11,065 bases of DNA from Chitinophaga pinensis (GCA_945872805.1 CAMCBE010000028.1:1-11065), one strand, 5' to 3'. Shown: positions 1-6,877, numbered from the stretch's first letter. Program-made: numbers and translations. Notes: generated by a model not told the origin, from the sequence alone.

Positions 1-27
1 TATTTTTTTCATCCTTGATTTTTTCAT
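1..27 (-). CDS. possible start of a further downstream gene (partial)
   Basis: Reading leftward from an ATG at 27-25, nine codons stay open to the window edge: MKKSRMKKI, with a second in-frame ATG at 12-10. The Lys-rich start would suit a signal peptide or lipoprotein, and the A-rich stretch before the ATG resembles other starts in this window. The dgoA stop lies 105 bp upstream, so the gene could be read through from the dgo operon or have its own promoter; a TATCTTTA box on the minus strand (about 37-44) loosely fits the Bacteroidota -7 consensus. Too little is visible to name a product, and the open frame may be chance in A-rich DNA. Confidence 0.35.
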
Positions 28-75
28 TTTGATGAACGTAAAGATAGTCCATTGCACAATCCAAAAAAATCAAGG
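13..75. repeat. perfect 12-bp inverted repeat with 39-bp spacer
   Basis: CCTTGATTTTTT at 13-24 is the exact reverse complement of AAAAAATCAAGG at 64-75. On the minus strand the left arm overlaps codons 2-5 of the putative gene starting at 27, while the right arm lies in its leader or promoter. In an RNA reading through from the dgo operon the two arms could pair and enclose the start codon. The low complexity of the T/A part lowers the weight of the match, but the CCTTGA/TCAAGG ends are not low-complexity. Confidence 0.5.
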
Positions 76-105
76 GCACCTGAATTTTAGTAAGGGTGAG
101 GTTAA

Positions 106-141
106 GTTGACTAAATAGGAACCTAGTTTTTCCTATTCAAC
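106..141 (-). terminator. hairpin spanning the dgoA stop codon (possible weak terminator or 3' stabiliser)
   Basis: On the minus strand AATAGGAA (137-130) pairs with TTCCTATT (121-114) across an 8-nt loop. The stem can extend through GTTG (141-138) with CAAC (109-106) after a 4-nt bulge. It lies at the end of the six-gene operon and overlaps the dgoA stop codon. No U-tract follows directly; the nearest T-run on the transcript is about 40 nt further (69-63). It is therefore not a classical intrinsic terminator, and mRNA 3'-end protection is equally possible. Confidence 0.3.
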
Positions 142-789
142 CTCTTGAAGATAGTTTTTTACTTTATTAGCAAACGCCTCAAACTGTTCAGATAACTGCG
201 CCCAATTCTTCTCCTTTATCATCTTTTTATTGAACAATTGACTTCCAACTCCTAAACCATCTGAACCGGCTTTCATAAAATCCAAGCAATTTTGCAAATC
301 AATCCCTCCCACAGGCATTAATTTGATTTGATTAAAAGGAGCTTTAATATCCTTTATGTATGCCGGCCCAATTGAGGAAGCAGGAAATACCTTCACCATC
401 TCTGCACCCAATGACCATGCCTTATAAATCTCGGTGGCAGTATATGCACCGGGGAAAACAGGAATAGATAAATCTACACATGCTTTAATCACCTCCTCGT
501 TTACAATAGGTGCAACAATAAATTGTGCACCGGCGTTTAATGCCTTATCCAAATCATTCATATCGCACACAGTTCCTGCACCTATATTTAATTTGCCATT
601 ATATTGATCTTGGGCAGCCTGAATAATTGATAGTACATCAACTGTATTTAAGGTAAACTCGATGGTTGTAAAGCCAGCGTTAACATAAAGGGGTAAAATA
701 TCCATAACATCTTCCATAGACATCCCCCTGATAATTCCAACTACTGGAAGCTGATTAAACTTTTCCCTAGAATATGTTGCTGTATTCAC
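133..789 (-). CDS. dgoA: 2-dehydro-3-deoxy-6-phosphogalactonate aldolase (KDPG/KDPGal aldolase family)
   Basis: A class I Schiff-base aldolase that splits 2-dehydro-3-deoxy-6-phosphogalactonate into pyruvate and glyceraldehyde-3-phosphate in the cytoplasm. The 218-residue (beta/alpha)8 protein shows the family landmarks: VVGIIRG (residues 16-22), catalytic Glu44 in IEFTLN, GAGTV (70-74), Schiff-base Lys133 in MVKVFPAS, the phosphate-binding MPVGGI (158-163) and GLGVGS (178-183). The active-site strand reads FTLN rather than the VTLR of Eda-type KDPG aldolases, and GPAYIK (141-146) matches E. coli DgoA as remembered. Together with the dgoK and dgoD neighbours this favours the galactonate enzyme over Eda. 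The start is a GTG at 789-787 that shares its G with the TAG stop of dgoK (TAGTG), which suggests translational coupling. It is the last clear gene of the operon. A double role on KDPG is possible. Confidence 0.93.
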   Translation of the reverse strand: MNTATYSREKFNQLPVVGIIRGMSMEDVMDILPLYVNAGFTTIEFTLNTVDVLSIIQAAQDQYNGKLNIGAGTVCDMNDLDKALNAGAQFIVAPIVNEEVIKACVDLSIPVFPGAYTATEIYKAWSLGAEMVKVFPASSIGPAYIKDIKAPFNQIKLMPVGGIDLQNCLDFMKAGSDGLGVGSQLFNKKMIKEKNWAQLSEQFEAFANKVKNYLQEVE

Positions 790-1793
790 TAGACCTTGTT
801 TTTAAGTTGATATGATTCAAAAATACGACGTTGCCCGATAAAAGCAGCTTTATCCATCACTTCGGGAGAAATCAATTTGATTGGGAACCCTGCATGGATT
901 TTTTCAATAGCTAATTTATACAATTCAAAAAGCTTGTTTCCGCAACACAACACTATCGTAGCAATCCCATCTACCTGAAGCGATCGAATTTCATTTCCAA
1001 TCAAGAGCCCACTCAAATAAAAGTAATTGTCATGCTTACTCATCACCCCAAATAAGTCGTTTGTCCTAACGGAAAATAATTTATTCAACATAGTAAGATG
1101 AGGAGCTGAATCATCGATTCCTCGATAAAATGCTTTCAGACTTGACTCACTCATTTCTTCACTTCTGGATTGATGTTCTACCGATCCTTTTAACACACTT
1201 TGTGTGGATAGTAATTGAAATAATTCTCCAGTGAGGTAGGTCTTAAAATCAACTACCTGCGAATGCTTAATTACGATATGCTTAGAATGAGTACCGGGAA
1301 GAATACAAATTACATCCGTATTGGAATCAATGAAATTGTTAGATGTTGCTAATCCTAGTATCTGTGTTTCCTCACCTCGCATTACATCATCAATTACCCT
1401 CACTCCGGATATCAAGAAAATATCAAAAGGGAAATCAACTGTCTTTGGTATGTTCTTAATCACTGCAGTTTGACCATCCAATGAAAAAGGAACATCAGCA
1501 TATGGAAGTTCTTCTAGTCCAATACTAGAAGAAGCCATCCCAGAAATAAGTACTTGATTCACTTCAGAATACAATTGCAGATCCAATAACAATGTAGTAA
1601 GATGGGCATGCAAAACCTTCAAATAAAATTCCTTTAATGAAATAGTTTTTGACGAAGAAGTCCATTCTCTATAGACTGTTGAAACACCATCACCTGAACT
1701 TATTTGCTTCAGAACATCACCAGATCTGTTATCGACCAATTGAAGACGAAAAATGGATGTTCCCCAATCACAGCAAAAAATATAATTCTCCAT
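789..1793 (-). CDS. dgoK: 2-dehydro-3-deoxygalactonokinase
   Basis: Phosphorylates 2-dehydro-3-deoxy-D-galactonate at O6 with ATP, the second step of the De Ley-Doudoroff pathway. The protein is of the DgoK family (ASKHA-like kinases). DWGTSIFRLQLVD near the N terminus (residues 9-21) is the phosphate-binding strand-turn. SGMASSSIG (84-92) with LPYADVP (97-102) and VMRGEETQILG (137-147) are DgoK signatures. LPGTHSKHI (165-173), followed by TYLTGELFQLLS (185-196), is the most diagnostic block. A GN pair (285-286) in the last third fits the family's C-terminal nucleotide site. I chose the ATG at 1793-1791, giving 334 residues, because homologues begin only a few residues before DWG. An in-frame GTG at 1814 would add seven residues. 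Neither start has a clear Shine-Dalgarno. The gene lies 35 bp after dgoD (14 bp with the GTG) and overlaps dgoA by 1 nt. Confidence 0.94.
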   Translation of the reverse strand: MENYIFCCDWGTSIFRLQLVDNRSGDVLKQISSGDGVSTVYREWTSSSKTISLKEFYLKVLHAHLTTLLLDLQLYSEVNQVLISGMASSSIGLEELPYADVPFSLDGQTAVIKNIPKTVDFPFDIFLISGVRVIDDVMRGEETQILGLATSNNFIDSNTDVICILPGTHSKHIVIKHSQVVDFKTYLTGELFQLLSTQSVLKGSVEHQSRSEEMSESSLKAFYRGIDDSAPHLTMLNKLFSVRTNDLFGVMSKHDNYFYLSGLLIGNEIRSLQVDGIATIVLCCGNKLFELYKLAIEKIHAGFPIKLISPEVMDKAAFIGQRRIFESYQLKNKV

Positions 1794-1828
1794 GTGAACG
1801 CTAACTTTAATCACAAGCTAAATAAATA

Positions 1829-2977
1829 CTACCACTCTGTAACGCTTCCATCCTGATTTCTCCAAACAGGATTTTTCCAATTATGCCCAATTTTAGCCAT
1901 CTCGCGAACTTTTTCTTCATTCACAACAATGCCTAACCCAGGTAAAGTAGGACGAGCAACACTACCCTCTTTAACATCAAAGACTTCAGGGTTTTCAAGA
2001 TAGTCTAACAAATCAGCCCCTTGATTATAGTGAATGCCCATACTCGTTTCTTGAATAAATGCATTGATGCAATTAAAATCAATCTGTAATGCAGCAGCAA
2101 AAGAAATCGGACCAAGTGGACAATGTGGTGCAAGGGCTACATCATAGGCTTCAGCCATCGACGCAATCTTTTTTACTTCAGTAATTCCTCCGGCATGACT
2201 TAAATCTGGCTGAATAATATCCACAGCACCTTGTTCAAACAATGATTTAAAATCCCATCTACTGTACATACGCTCACCCGTTGCAATAGGTGTGCTGGTG
2301 TATTGCGCAAGATGTAAAAAAGCTTCTTTGTTTTCAGAAAGCACTGGCTCTTCAATGAACATTGGTTTTATGAATTCCAATTCCTTCATAAAGCCCTTTG
2401 CCATTCCTTTGTGCACACGACCATGAAAGTCTATGCCAATTCCAATATCAAGTCCTACTGCTTCACGAACAGAAGCAATGCAATCGACTGCCTCTTTTAT
2501 TTTTTGTGGCGTATCAATCCATTCCATTTCTGAACAGGCATTCATCTTCACTGCTCTATATCCTTGTTCAATTCGTTGTTTAGCTGCTTCTACTACATGT
2601 GCTGGTTTATCGCCGCCTATCCATCCATAAATGTTCATCTTCTCTCTAACATGTCCTCCCAATAATTCATACACAGGAACACCCATGGCCTTGCCTTTTA
2701 TATCCCAAAGCGCTTGATCAATGCCTGAAATAGCACTCATCAAAATTGGACCTCCCCGATAAAAACCACCGCGGTATAGTACTTGCCATATATCTTCAAT
2801 TTGACCAGGGTCTTTACCAATGAGAAATTCAGCCATTTCCTCAACAGCAGCTTTAACTGTATCCGCTTTCCCTTCTACAACTGGCTCACCCCATCCTACT
2901 ATGCCGCTATCCGTAGTGATTTTTAGAAAAAGCCAACGAGGAGGTACTTTGAAAAGTTCTAATGATTTAATTTTCAT
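1829..2977 (-). CDS. dgoD: D-galactonate dehydratase
   Basis: Dehydrates D-galactonate to 2-dehydro-3-deoxy-D-galactonate. It is an enolase-superfamily protein of the mandelate racemase subgroup, with an N-terminal capping domain (about 1-125) and a C-terminal barrel. Its 382 residues equal the length of E. coli DgoD as I recall it, and it aligns essentially without gaps. All catalytic residues fall at the same numbers: metal ligands Asp183 (in IDFHGR), Glu209 (FIEEP) and Glu235 (ATGER), base His185, acid/base His285 (LAPHCPLGP) and Glu310 (FIQETSMG). The GFYRGGPILMSA block at 71-82 and the GNP-like C-terminal tail ending SVTEW also match. It starts with an ATG 9 bp after the SDR stop, so it is tightly coupled in the operon. 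This is the firmest functional call in the window and anchors the pathway. Dual activity on related acid sugars cannot be excluded. Confidence 0.97.
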   Translation of the reverse strand: MKIKSLELFKVPPRWLFLKITTDSGIVGWGEPVVEGKADTVKAAVEEMAEFLIGKDPGQIEDIWQVLYRGGFYRGGPILMSAISGIDQALWDIKGKAMGVPVYELLGGHVREKMNIYGWIGGDKPAHVVEAAKQRIEQGYRAVKMNACSEMEWIDTPQKIKEAVDCIASVREAVGLDIGIGIDFHGRVHKGMAKGFMKELEFIKPMFIEEPVLSENKEAFLHLAQYTSTPIATGERMYSRWDFKSLFEQGAVDIIQPDLSHAGGITEVKKIASMAEAYDVALAPHCPLGPISFAAALQIDFNCINAFIQETSMGIHYNQGADLLDYLENPEVFDVKEGSVARPTLPGLGIVVNEEKVREMAKIGHNWKNPVWRNQDGSVTEW

Positions 2978-2986
2978 AATTATACG

Positions 2987-3730
2987 TTACACGATGCGCA
3001 TGGTCATTCCACCATCAATCGCAATATTTTCACCCGTGATAAATTCATTTTTAATCAACATGCTCACAGCATCCGCAACATCCGCTGGAGTTCCTTCTCG
3101 ATGAAGTGGAATACGATTATCGATATTGTTTTTCACTTGTTCAGGCGTTAAGAAATTTTGAAACCGAGTCCGTATAACACCAGGCGAAACACAGTTAACC
3201 CGTATATTAGAATCTGACAATTCAAACGCCAAAGCTCGCGTAAATTGTGGAAGTGCGCCTTTAACAGTTGCATAAGCAAGTGCATTTTTAACACCTCGTA
3301 TACCTGCGGCAGAAGATATAAAAATCATTGCGCCTCCGTTATTTTTTTTCATTGAAGGAGCTGCTGCAGCCGCTAAATGAAAGGCTGCATGAATATGAAT
3401 ATCAAAAGCGTGATACCAAACATCCCTAGCACCAGTCAGCAAACCCCCGGGCGCGGCTGATCCAGCACTATGAACGAGAATGTCTATCTCTCCTAATGCA
3501 GCAACAGTATCCTCAACAACACGCTTACAATCTTCTTCCTTACTCAAATCGGCTTGGAGCAATTCACATTTCACACCGAGATCCTCAATTGTTTTTTTCA
3601 TTCCATACTGATCTTCATTTCTTCCTACTAAACAAACATGAGCACCCGATTCTGCTAGATGCTCTGCAATAGATGCCCCAATGCCATGAGTTCCTCCTGT
3701 GATGAGTGCCACCTTACCTTTCAAATCCAT
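2987..3730 (-). CDS. classical SDR-family oxidoreductase
   Basis: A 247-residue cytoplasmic NAD(P)-dependent short-chain dehydrogenase. The cofactor glycine motif is TGGTHGIG (residues 11-18). LVGRNED after beta-2 (34-40) lacks the usual Asp there and has an Arg, hinting at NADP(H). DL at 61-62 contacts the adenine, and HSAG (87-90) replaces the usual NNAG. The catalytic residues are Ser140 (ISSAAG), Tyr153 and Lys157 (YATVK). SPGVIRT (182-188) and IDGGMT near the end are also typical. Length is normal and no signal peptide is visible. It sits 32 bp after the Gfo/Idh/MocA gene and 9 bp before dgoD. In this context it most plausibly oxidises an aldose to a lactone (galactose or fucose dehydrogenase type) or interconverts a keto/hydroxy sugar acid. 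The substrate cannot be read from the sequence. Confidence 0.95.
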   Translation of the reverse strand: MDLKGKVALITGGTHGIGASIAEHLAESGAHVCLVGRNEDQYGMKKTIEDLGVKCELLQADLSKEEDCKRVVEDTVAALGEIDILVHSAGSAAPGGLLTGARDVWYHAFDIHIHAAFHLAAAAAPSMKKNNGGAMIFISSAAGIRGVKNALAYATVKGALPQFTRALAFELSDSNIRVNCVSPGVIRTRFQNFLTPEQVKNNIDNRIPLHREGTPADVADAVSMLIKNEFITGENIAIDGGMTMRIV

Positions 3731-3762
3731 ATCTATTAATTTAAAATCTTTTAAAAATTGAA

Positions 3763-5124
3763 TTATACATTATCGGGTATAGAATATCCTTCAGGGTATT
3801 TTCTCCTTAATAATTTATTGGCTTCATCATTACCGATAAATTTTTCCTTAGCCCCATCGAAAAAGAGTTGCTTATTTCCAACGCGGTATACAATATTTCC
3901 GAGGTGAACCAACGTTGCACTTAATTGACCTTGCTCTAGATCACCATTTGGCTTTTTGCGCGTTCTAAGCGATTCAATAAAATCAAGCTGATGGTCTTTA
4001 TCCGGGAATACACCCCCGCCCTGGGCAATGAGCACCGAATCCTCTCCCTTCACTTGCCAACCTCCACCGTGCCTACCAAGATACATGAGTCCTTTTGTAC
4101 CATATATTTCAGTACGCGTAGCATTCGTTCTCCAATCGGGAAATAATGTTGGGTCCATCCGGATATGCTGTGGTGTTTTTTTCATGTAGTTTGTAGAACT
4201 ACCACTCTCGCAGGTATGTGCATATTTTCCAAAATCAAATGTGATGGATTGAAACTCTGGAGTTTCTTTGGATGAACCCCATGCAGTATTTCCACCCCAT
4301 CCATATACTGATTTTGGATGACCTGGATCACCTAATACCAACCGGGCTAAATCCAATACATGACTTGCATCATCCGCTAAGGTGCCTCCGCTATATGCCC
4401 AAAAATTACCCCAACCACCACGGCTTTCCATATCATGTATACCTGGGTTATACGGCCTAGATGGAGCTGGACCTTGCCATGCATCCCAATTCAACCCTTG
4501 CGGCACAGGAGAATCAGCTTGTGGCTCCCATTTAGAACCACCTAACATATTGTACGATTTAACATGTACGATTTCTCCAAGTTGACCACTCTGAATATAA
4601 TCTCGAGCAGAAAACGCATACGGTGCACTCCTGTTCTGAAATCCAACCTGTACAATTCTATTGTATTTTTTGGCAGCCTCGATCATTTTACGACCTTCCC
4701 AAATGCAGACTGTTGGATTCTTTTCAACATACACATCCTTACCAGCCTGACAAGCCCAGACAGTGGCTAATGCATGCCAATGCTCTGGAGTGGCAATCCA
4801 AACGGCATCAATGTCTTTATCATTGAACACTTCTTTCATGTCACGTGAATGACCCGGTTTATAGCCTAATTCTTTTTCAACAGTGGCTATAGTTTTGAAT
4901 GCTTTCACATCATTCACATCACAAATCGTTTTAATTTCTACGTTTGCATTCACTTTACAATTACTAATAATAGTATCTGTACCTCTTCCTCCAGCTCCAA
5001 TGAGGGCTAAAACAATTTTATCATTAGCCCCTTTAACTCTTGAGCCAATCGGCATAAAAGATGAACCAACAGCAATACCTGCAGTTCCAATAATTGTTTT
5101 TCCAATAAAATCTCTTCGTTGCAT
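3763..5124 (-). CDS. Gfo/Idh/MocA-family oxidoreductase with Tat signal (exported)
   Basis: A 453-residue NAD(P)-dependent sugar oxidoreductase. The N terminus MQRRDFIGK carries a twin-arginine motif followed by a glycine/alanine-rich hydrophobic stretch (10-23), so it should be exported folded with its cofactor, as known for glucose-fructose oxidoreductase. The Rossmann motif is LIGAGGRG (41-48). EKNP (135-138) stands where the family has EKP, ATPEHWH is at 111-117, and DDASHVLDLARLVLG (251-265) holds the probable catalytic His255. A Trp-rich linker, LNWDAWQGPAP, lies at 211-221. I prefer the ATG at 5124 because it puts the RR motif at residues 3-4. An upstream in-frame TTG at 5148 would overlap the preceding gene by 11 bp and add eight residues. 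The leader is A-rich. Likely substrates are aldoses, glycosides or their 3-keto forms; which is unknown. Confidence 0.95.
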   Translation of the reverse strand: MQRRDFIGKTIIGTAGIAVGSSFMPIGSRVKGANDKIVLALIGAGGRGTDTIISNCKVNANVEIKTICDVNDVKAFKTIATVEKELGYKPGHSRDMKEVFNDKDIDAVWIATPEHWHALATVWACQAGKDVYVEKNPTVCIWEGRKMIEAAKKYNRIVQVGFQNRSAPYAFSARDYIQSGQLGEIVHVKSYNMLGGSKWEPQADSPVPQGLNWDAWQGPAPSRPYNPGIHDMESRGGWGNFWAYSGGTLADDASHVLDLARLVLGDPGHPKSVYGWGGNTAWGSSKETPEFQSITFDFGKYAHTCESGSSTNYMKKTPQHIRMDPTLFPDWRTNATRTEIYGTKGLMYLGRHGGGWQVKGEDSVLIAQGGGVFPDKDHQLDFIESLRTRKKPNGDLEQGQLSATLVHLGNIVYRVGNKQLFFDGAKEKFIGNDEANKLLRRKYPEGYSIPDNV

Positions 5125-5137
5125 AATTTTTTGTTTA

Positions 5138-6751
5138 CTAGTTAGCAAGTAAAATATCTACAGCATTTGACATGATGCTTTTGAAACTAGGGATCTTCCA
5201 ATCATCCCAATGACCAAGTGAAGTATAAATAACTTTCCCTTTATCTCTATTATTTATCCAAAGAACAGGCTGCGATGGCTCTCCAGGAATTGAACCTGAT
5301 AACAATACGTGTATATTTTCAGAGCGAAGTGGTCGATTAATATAAAGCCATGATGGACTGGCAAATCCTTCAGCAGCAACACCTTTAAGTAATGGATGTC
5401 CTTCCATACCCGGAGTAATTGAAATGGCTGTACCTTGTTGCAAATGACCAAAATGTCCTTGGTAATTTCCACCCAAAACATCTTTATCAAATTCTGGCCA
5501 CTGAGATAGCTGATCGGACACCGGCACATTTGCAGCAACCACGCCACCACCAGATCGAGATACATTTCCCTTTGCATCAAACGCATGACTAGATGTTCTA
5601 ATAGCTAGTAGAGGTTTACCAGAATTCATATAACTCTTGATGAGTTGCATTTTATCTTCTTCCAGTGCACGACGGCGAATGCACATGACAACTAAATCTG
5701 CATTATTGAGGATTTGAAGATTTTCAATATTATGTATACCCGGACCTTCCGTGATAGGCTTTCCAATGGCGTACTTGCAATTCACGTTTTTAGTTAGCAA
5801 CAACTCATGAGCAAATTGCGGGAACCTAAGGTTGGTATAATATTCATTCTCAGCGGTAAGAAAAGCAACTACTTTACGAGTGTCGTGCTTAAATTTAAAC
5901 TCTCTTTGTCCGGTGAAATCTGAAGATATAATAGTAGGACAAACATATTTTTCAATATACTCAGCCATCAAACTATTTCCGGTAAAATGAGAAACATAAG
6001 GTGCTTGTTTCGAATCATACATTACATCTGTCAAGTCACGCATCAACACAACATTGTATCCTAATTTTTTCATACTCCTCAAACCAAAAGAACGACCAAT
6101 AACACACATATTAGTATGAACACCAATCAGGACAACATTTTTAATCTTTCTCTTTTCAAACAAACCTGCAATCTCTACACCTGAATCACTTATAGCATCT
6201 CTATCATCCATAATAATGGATTCAATTTGACGCTTCCATGGATTTCCATGGGTACACTCTGGGAAACAATCACACCCGTCATCAGATTGATCAATAGGCC
6301 ATGGAGTGCTTAATTCCGAAGCAAGGCTATCATCATTTAATAATCGCTCAGCGCGTTTACTTTTATATTGCTGACCTAGTTTTCTGCCAGGGTGATTTTT
6401 ATAAAAATTCATACAATCACTAGGTGCATGCACAATCAAGGCGCCTTTATTTCGTGCAACGGTGATGACATCATTGATAACAGGAGCCAATTCAGCAACA
6501 CGTTCAGTCGCTCCTTTACACCAATGTTTATCCCACATATCACAAATGATAATGGCCGTTTCAGTTGAATTCCAGTCTTGAATATCATTGGCGACATACA
6601 TCTCCCCCTTCATGGAATCAGAAGCAATTCTCTGCTGCATGGAAATTCTAAACGTCTGTGGGGCCAACTTTGTTTGAGCAGAAATGGACAAGACTATAAA
6701 TTGAAGCAGAAATAAGATGCTTATCCTTGATTTAAAAGATGAACTGTTCAT
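5138..6751 (-). CDS. exported isochorismatase-like cysteine hydrolase fused to a ThuA-like domain
   Basis: A two-domain 537-residue protein. Residues 1-25 form a Sec signal peptide (hydrophobic 11-22, cleavage likely SISA|Q). About 60-275 is an isochorismatase-like cysteine hydrolase: Asp71 in IIICDMWD and nucleophile Cys216 in GVHTNMCVIGRS, with a Cys-rich insert CDCFPEC at 160-166. About 290-537 is a ThuA-like, glutamine-amidotransferase-fold domain: VVAFLTAENEYY (294-305), GGNYQGHFGHLQQG (427-440), GHPLLKGV (451-458) and IYTSLGHWDDW (508-518). ThuA in rhizobia works with a Gfo/Idh/MocA partner (ThuB) on trehalose and related sugars, and here a Gfo/Idh/MocA gene follows 13 bp later. The chemistry of the fusion is unknown; an amide or ester hydrolase coupled to sugar modification is a guess. 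This is the first gene of the six-gene operon and has the shared operator 69 bp upstream. Confidence 0.92.
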   Translation of the reverse strand: MNSSSFKSRISILFLLQFIVLSISAQTKLAPQTFRISMQQRIASDSMKGEMYVANDIQDWNSTETAIIICDMWDKHWCKGATERVAELAPVINDVITVARNKGALIVHAPSDCMNFYKNHPGRKLGQQYKSKRAERLLNDDSLASELSTPWPIDQSDDGCDCFPECTHGNPWKRQIESIIMDDRDAISDSGVEIAGLFEKRKIKNVVLIGVHTNMCVIGRSFGLRSMKKLGYNVVLMRDLTDVMYDSKQAPYVSHFTGNSLMAEYIEKYVCPTIISSDFTGQREFKFKHDTRKVVAFLTAENEYYTNLRFPQFAHELLLTKNVNCKYAIGKPITEGPGIHNIENLQILNNADLVVMCIRRRALEEDKMQLIKSYMNSGKPLLAIRTSSHAFDAKGNVSRSGGGVVAANVPVSDQLSQWPEFDKDVLGGNYQGHFGHLQQGTAISITPGMEGHPLLKGVAAEGFASPSWLYINRPLRSENIHVLLSGSIPGEPSQPVLWINNRDKGKVIYTSLGHWDDWKIPSFKSIMSNAVDILLAN

Positions 6752-6775
6752 ATTGGTTCTTTTTTACTTTGTGCG

Positions 6776-6808
6776 CTAAATTTAAGTGTTCACTATGATT
6801 TTAAATAA
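6776..6808 (-). promoter_or_regulatory. putative promoter of the isochorismatase-ThuA/dgo operon
   Basis: Minus-strand TTATTT (6808-6803) and TAAATTTA (6784-6777, inside CTTAAATTTAG) are 18 bp apart, close to the -33/-7 spacing of Bacteroidota promoters (TTTG and TAnnTTTG). The -7 box fits TAnnTTT well; the -33 box is only T-rich. The same two boxes recur before the MFS gene at nearly the same spacing, which is the main support. A start near 6770 would leave a leader of about 20 nt. Confidence 0.45.
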
Positions 6809-6819
6809 AACAAAAAACG

Positions 6820-6846
6820 ATTTATTTACGCAATGGATTTCGTTAT
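6820..6846 (-). promoter_or_regulatory. shared 27-bp operator-like element, copy 1
   Basis: Contains AACGAAAT, two variable bases (CC on the minus strand), then ATTGCGTA: an imperfect dyad in which 6 of 8 half-site positions match. The element agrees with the copy at 10607-10633 at 25 of 27 positions, differing only in the two central bases. It lies 68 bp from the ATG at 6751 and 33 bp before the CTTAAATTTAG box, i.e. upstream of the presumed -33 box, where an activator would sit. The ACGCAA-type half-site recalls LacI/PurR-family operators, but the centre is not CG, so the regulator family is open. Confidence 0.75.
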
Positions 6847-6877
6847 CCTAACCGAGTTTCGTATAAAAATCATTCAA

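Noticed and set aside
2161..2176. ACGCAATC stretch resembling an operator half-site
   Set aside because: It is inside dgoD coding sequence and matches only one half-site; the second half and the promoter boxes are absent.
2398..2630. Plus-strand open frames opposite galactonate dehydratase
   Set aside because: They lie antisense to a strongly conserved enzyme with all its catalytic residues, overlap each other in different frames and show no recognisable protein pattern.
4272..5152. Several plus-strand open frames opposite the Gfo/Idh/MocA gene
   Set aside because: They are short, low-complexity shadows of the conserved minus-strand coding sequence, with no family motif.
5254..5586. A 110-codon minus-strand frame inside the ThuA-like domain
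   Set aside because: It is a frame shift of the real coding sequence; the ThuA motifs are in the longer frame and no frameshift is needed.
6847..6877. Possible terminator after the hydrolase gene (GTTA-GGA-TAAC)
   Set aside because: A 4-bp stem without a U-tract is too weak to call; read-through into the next operon remains possible.
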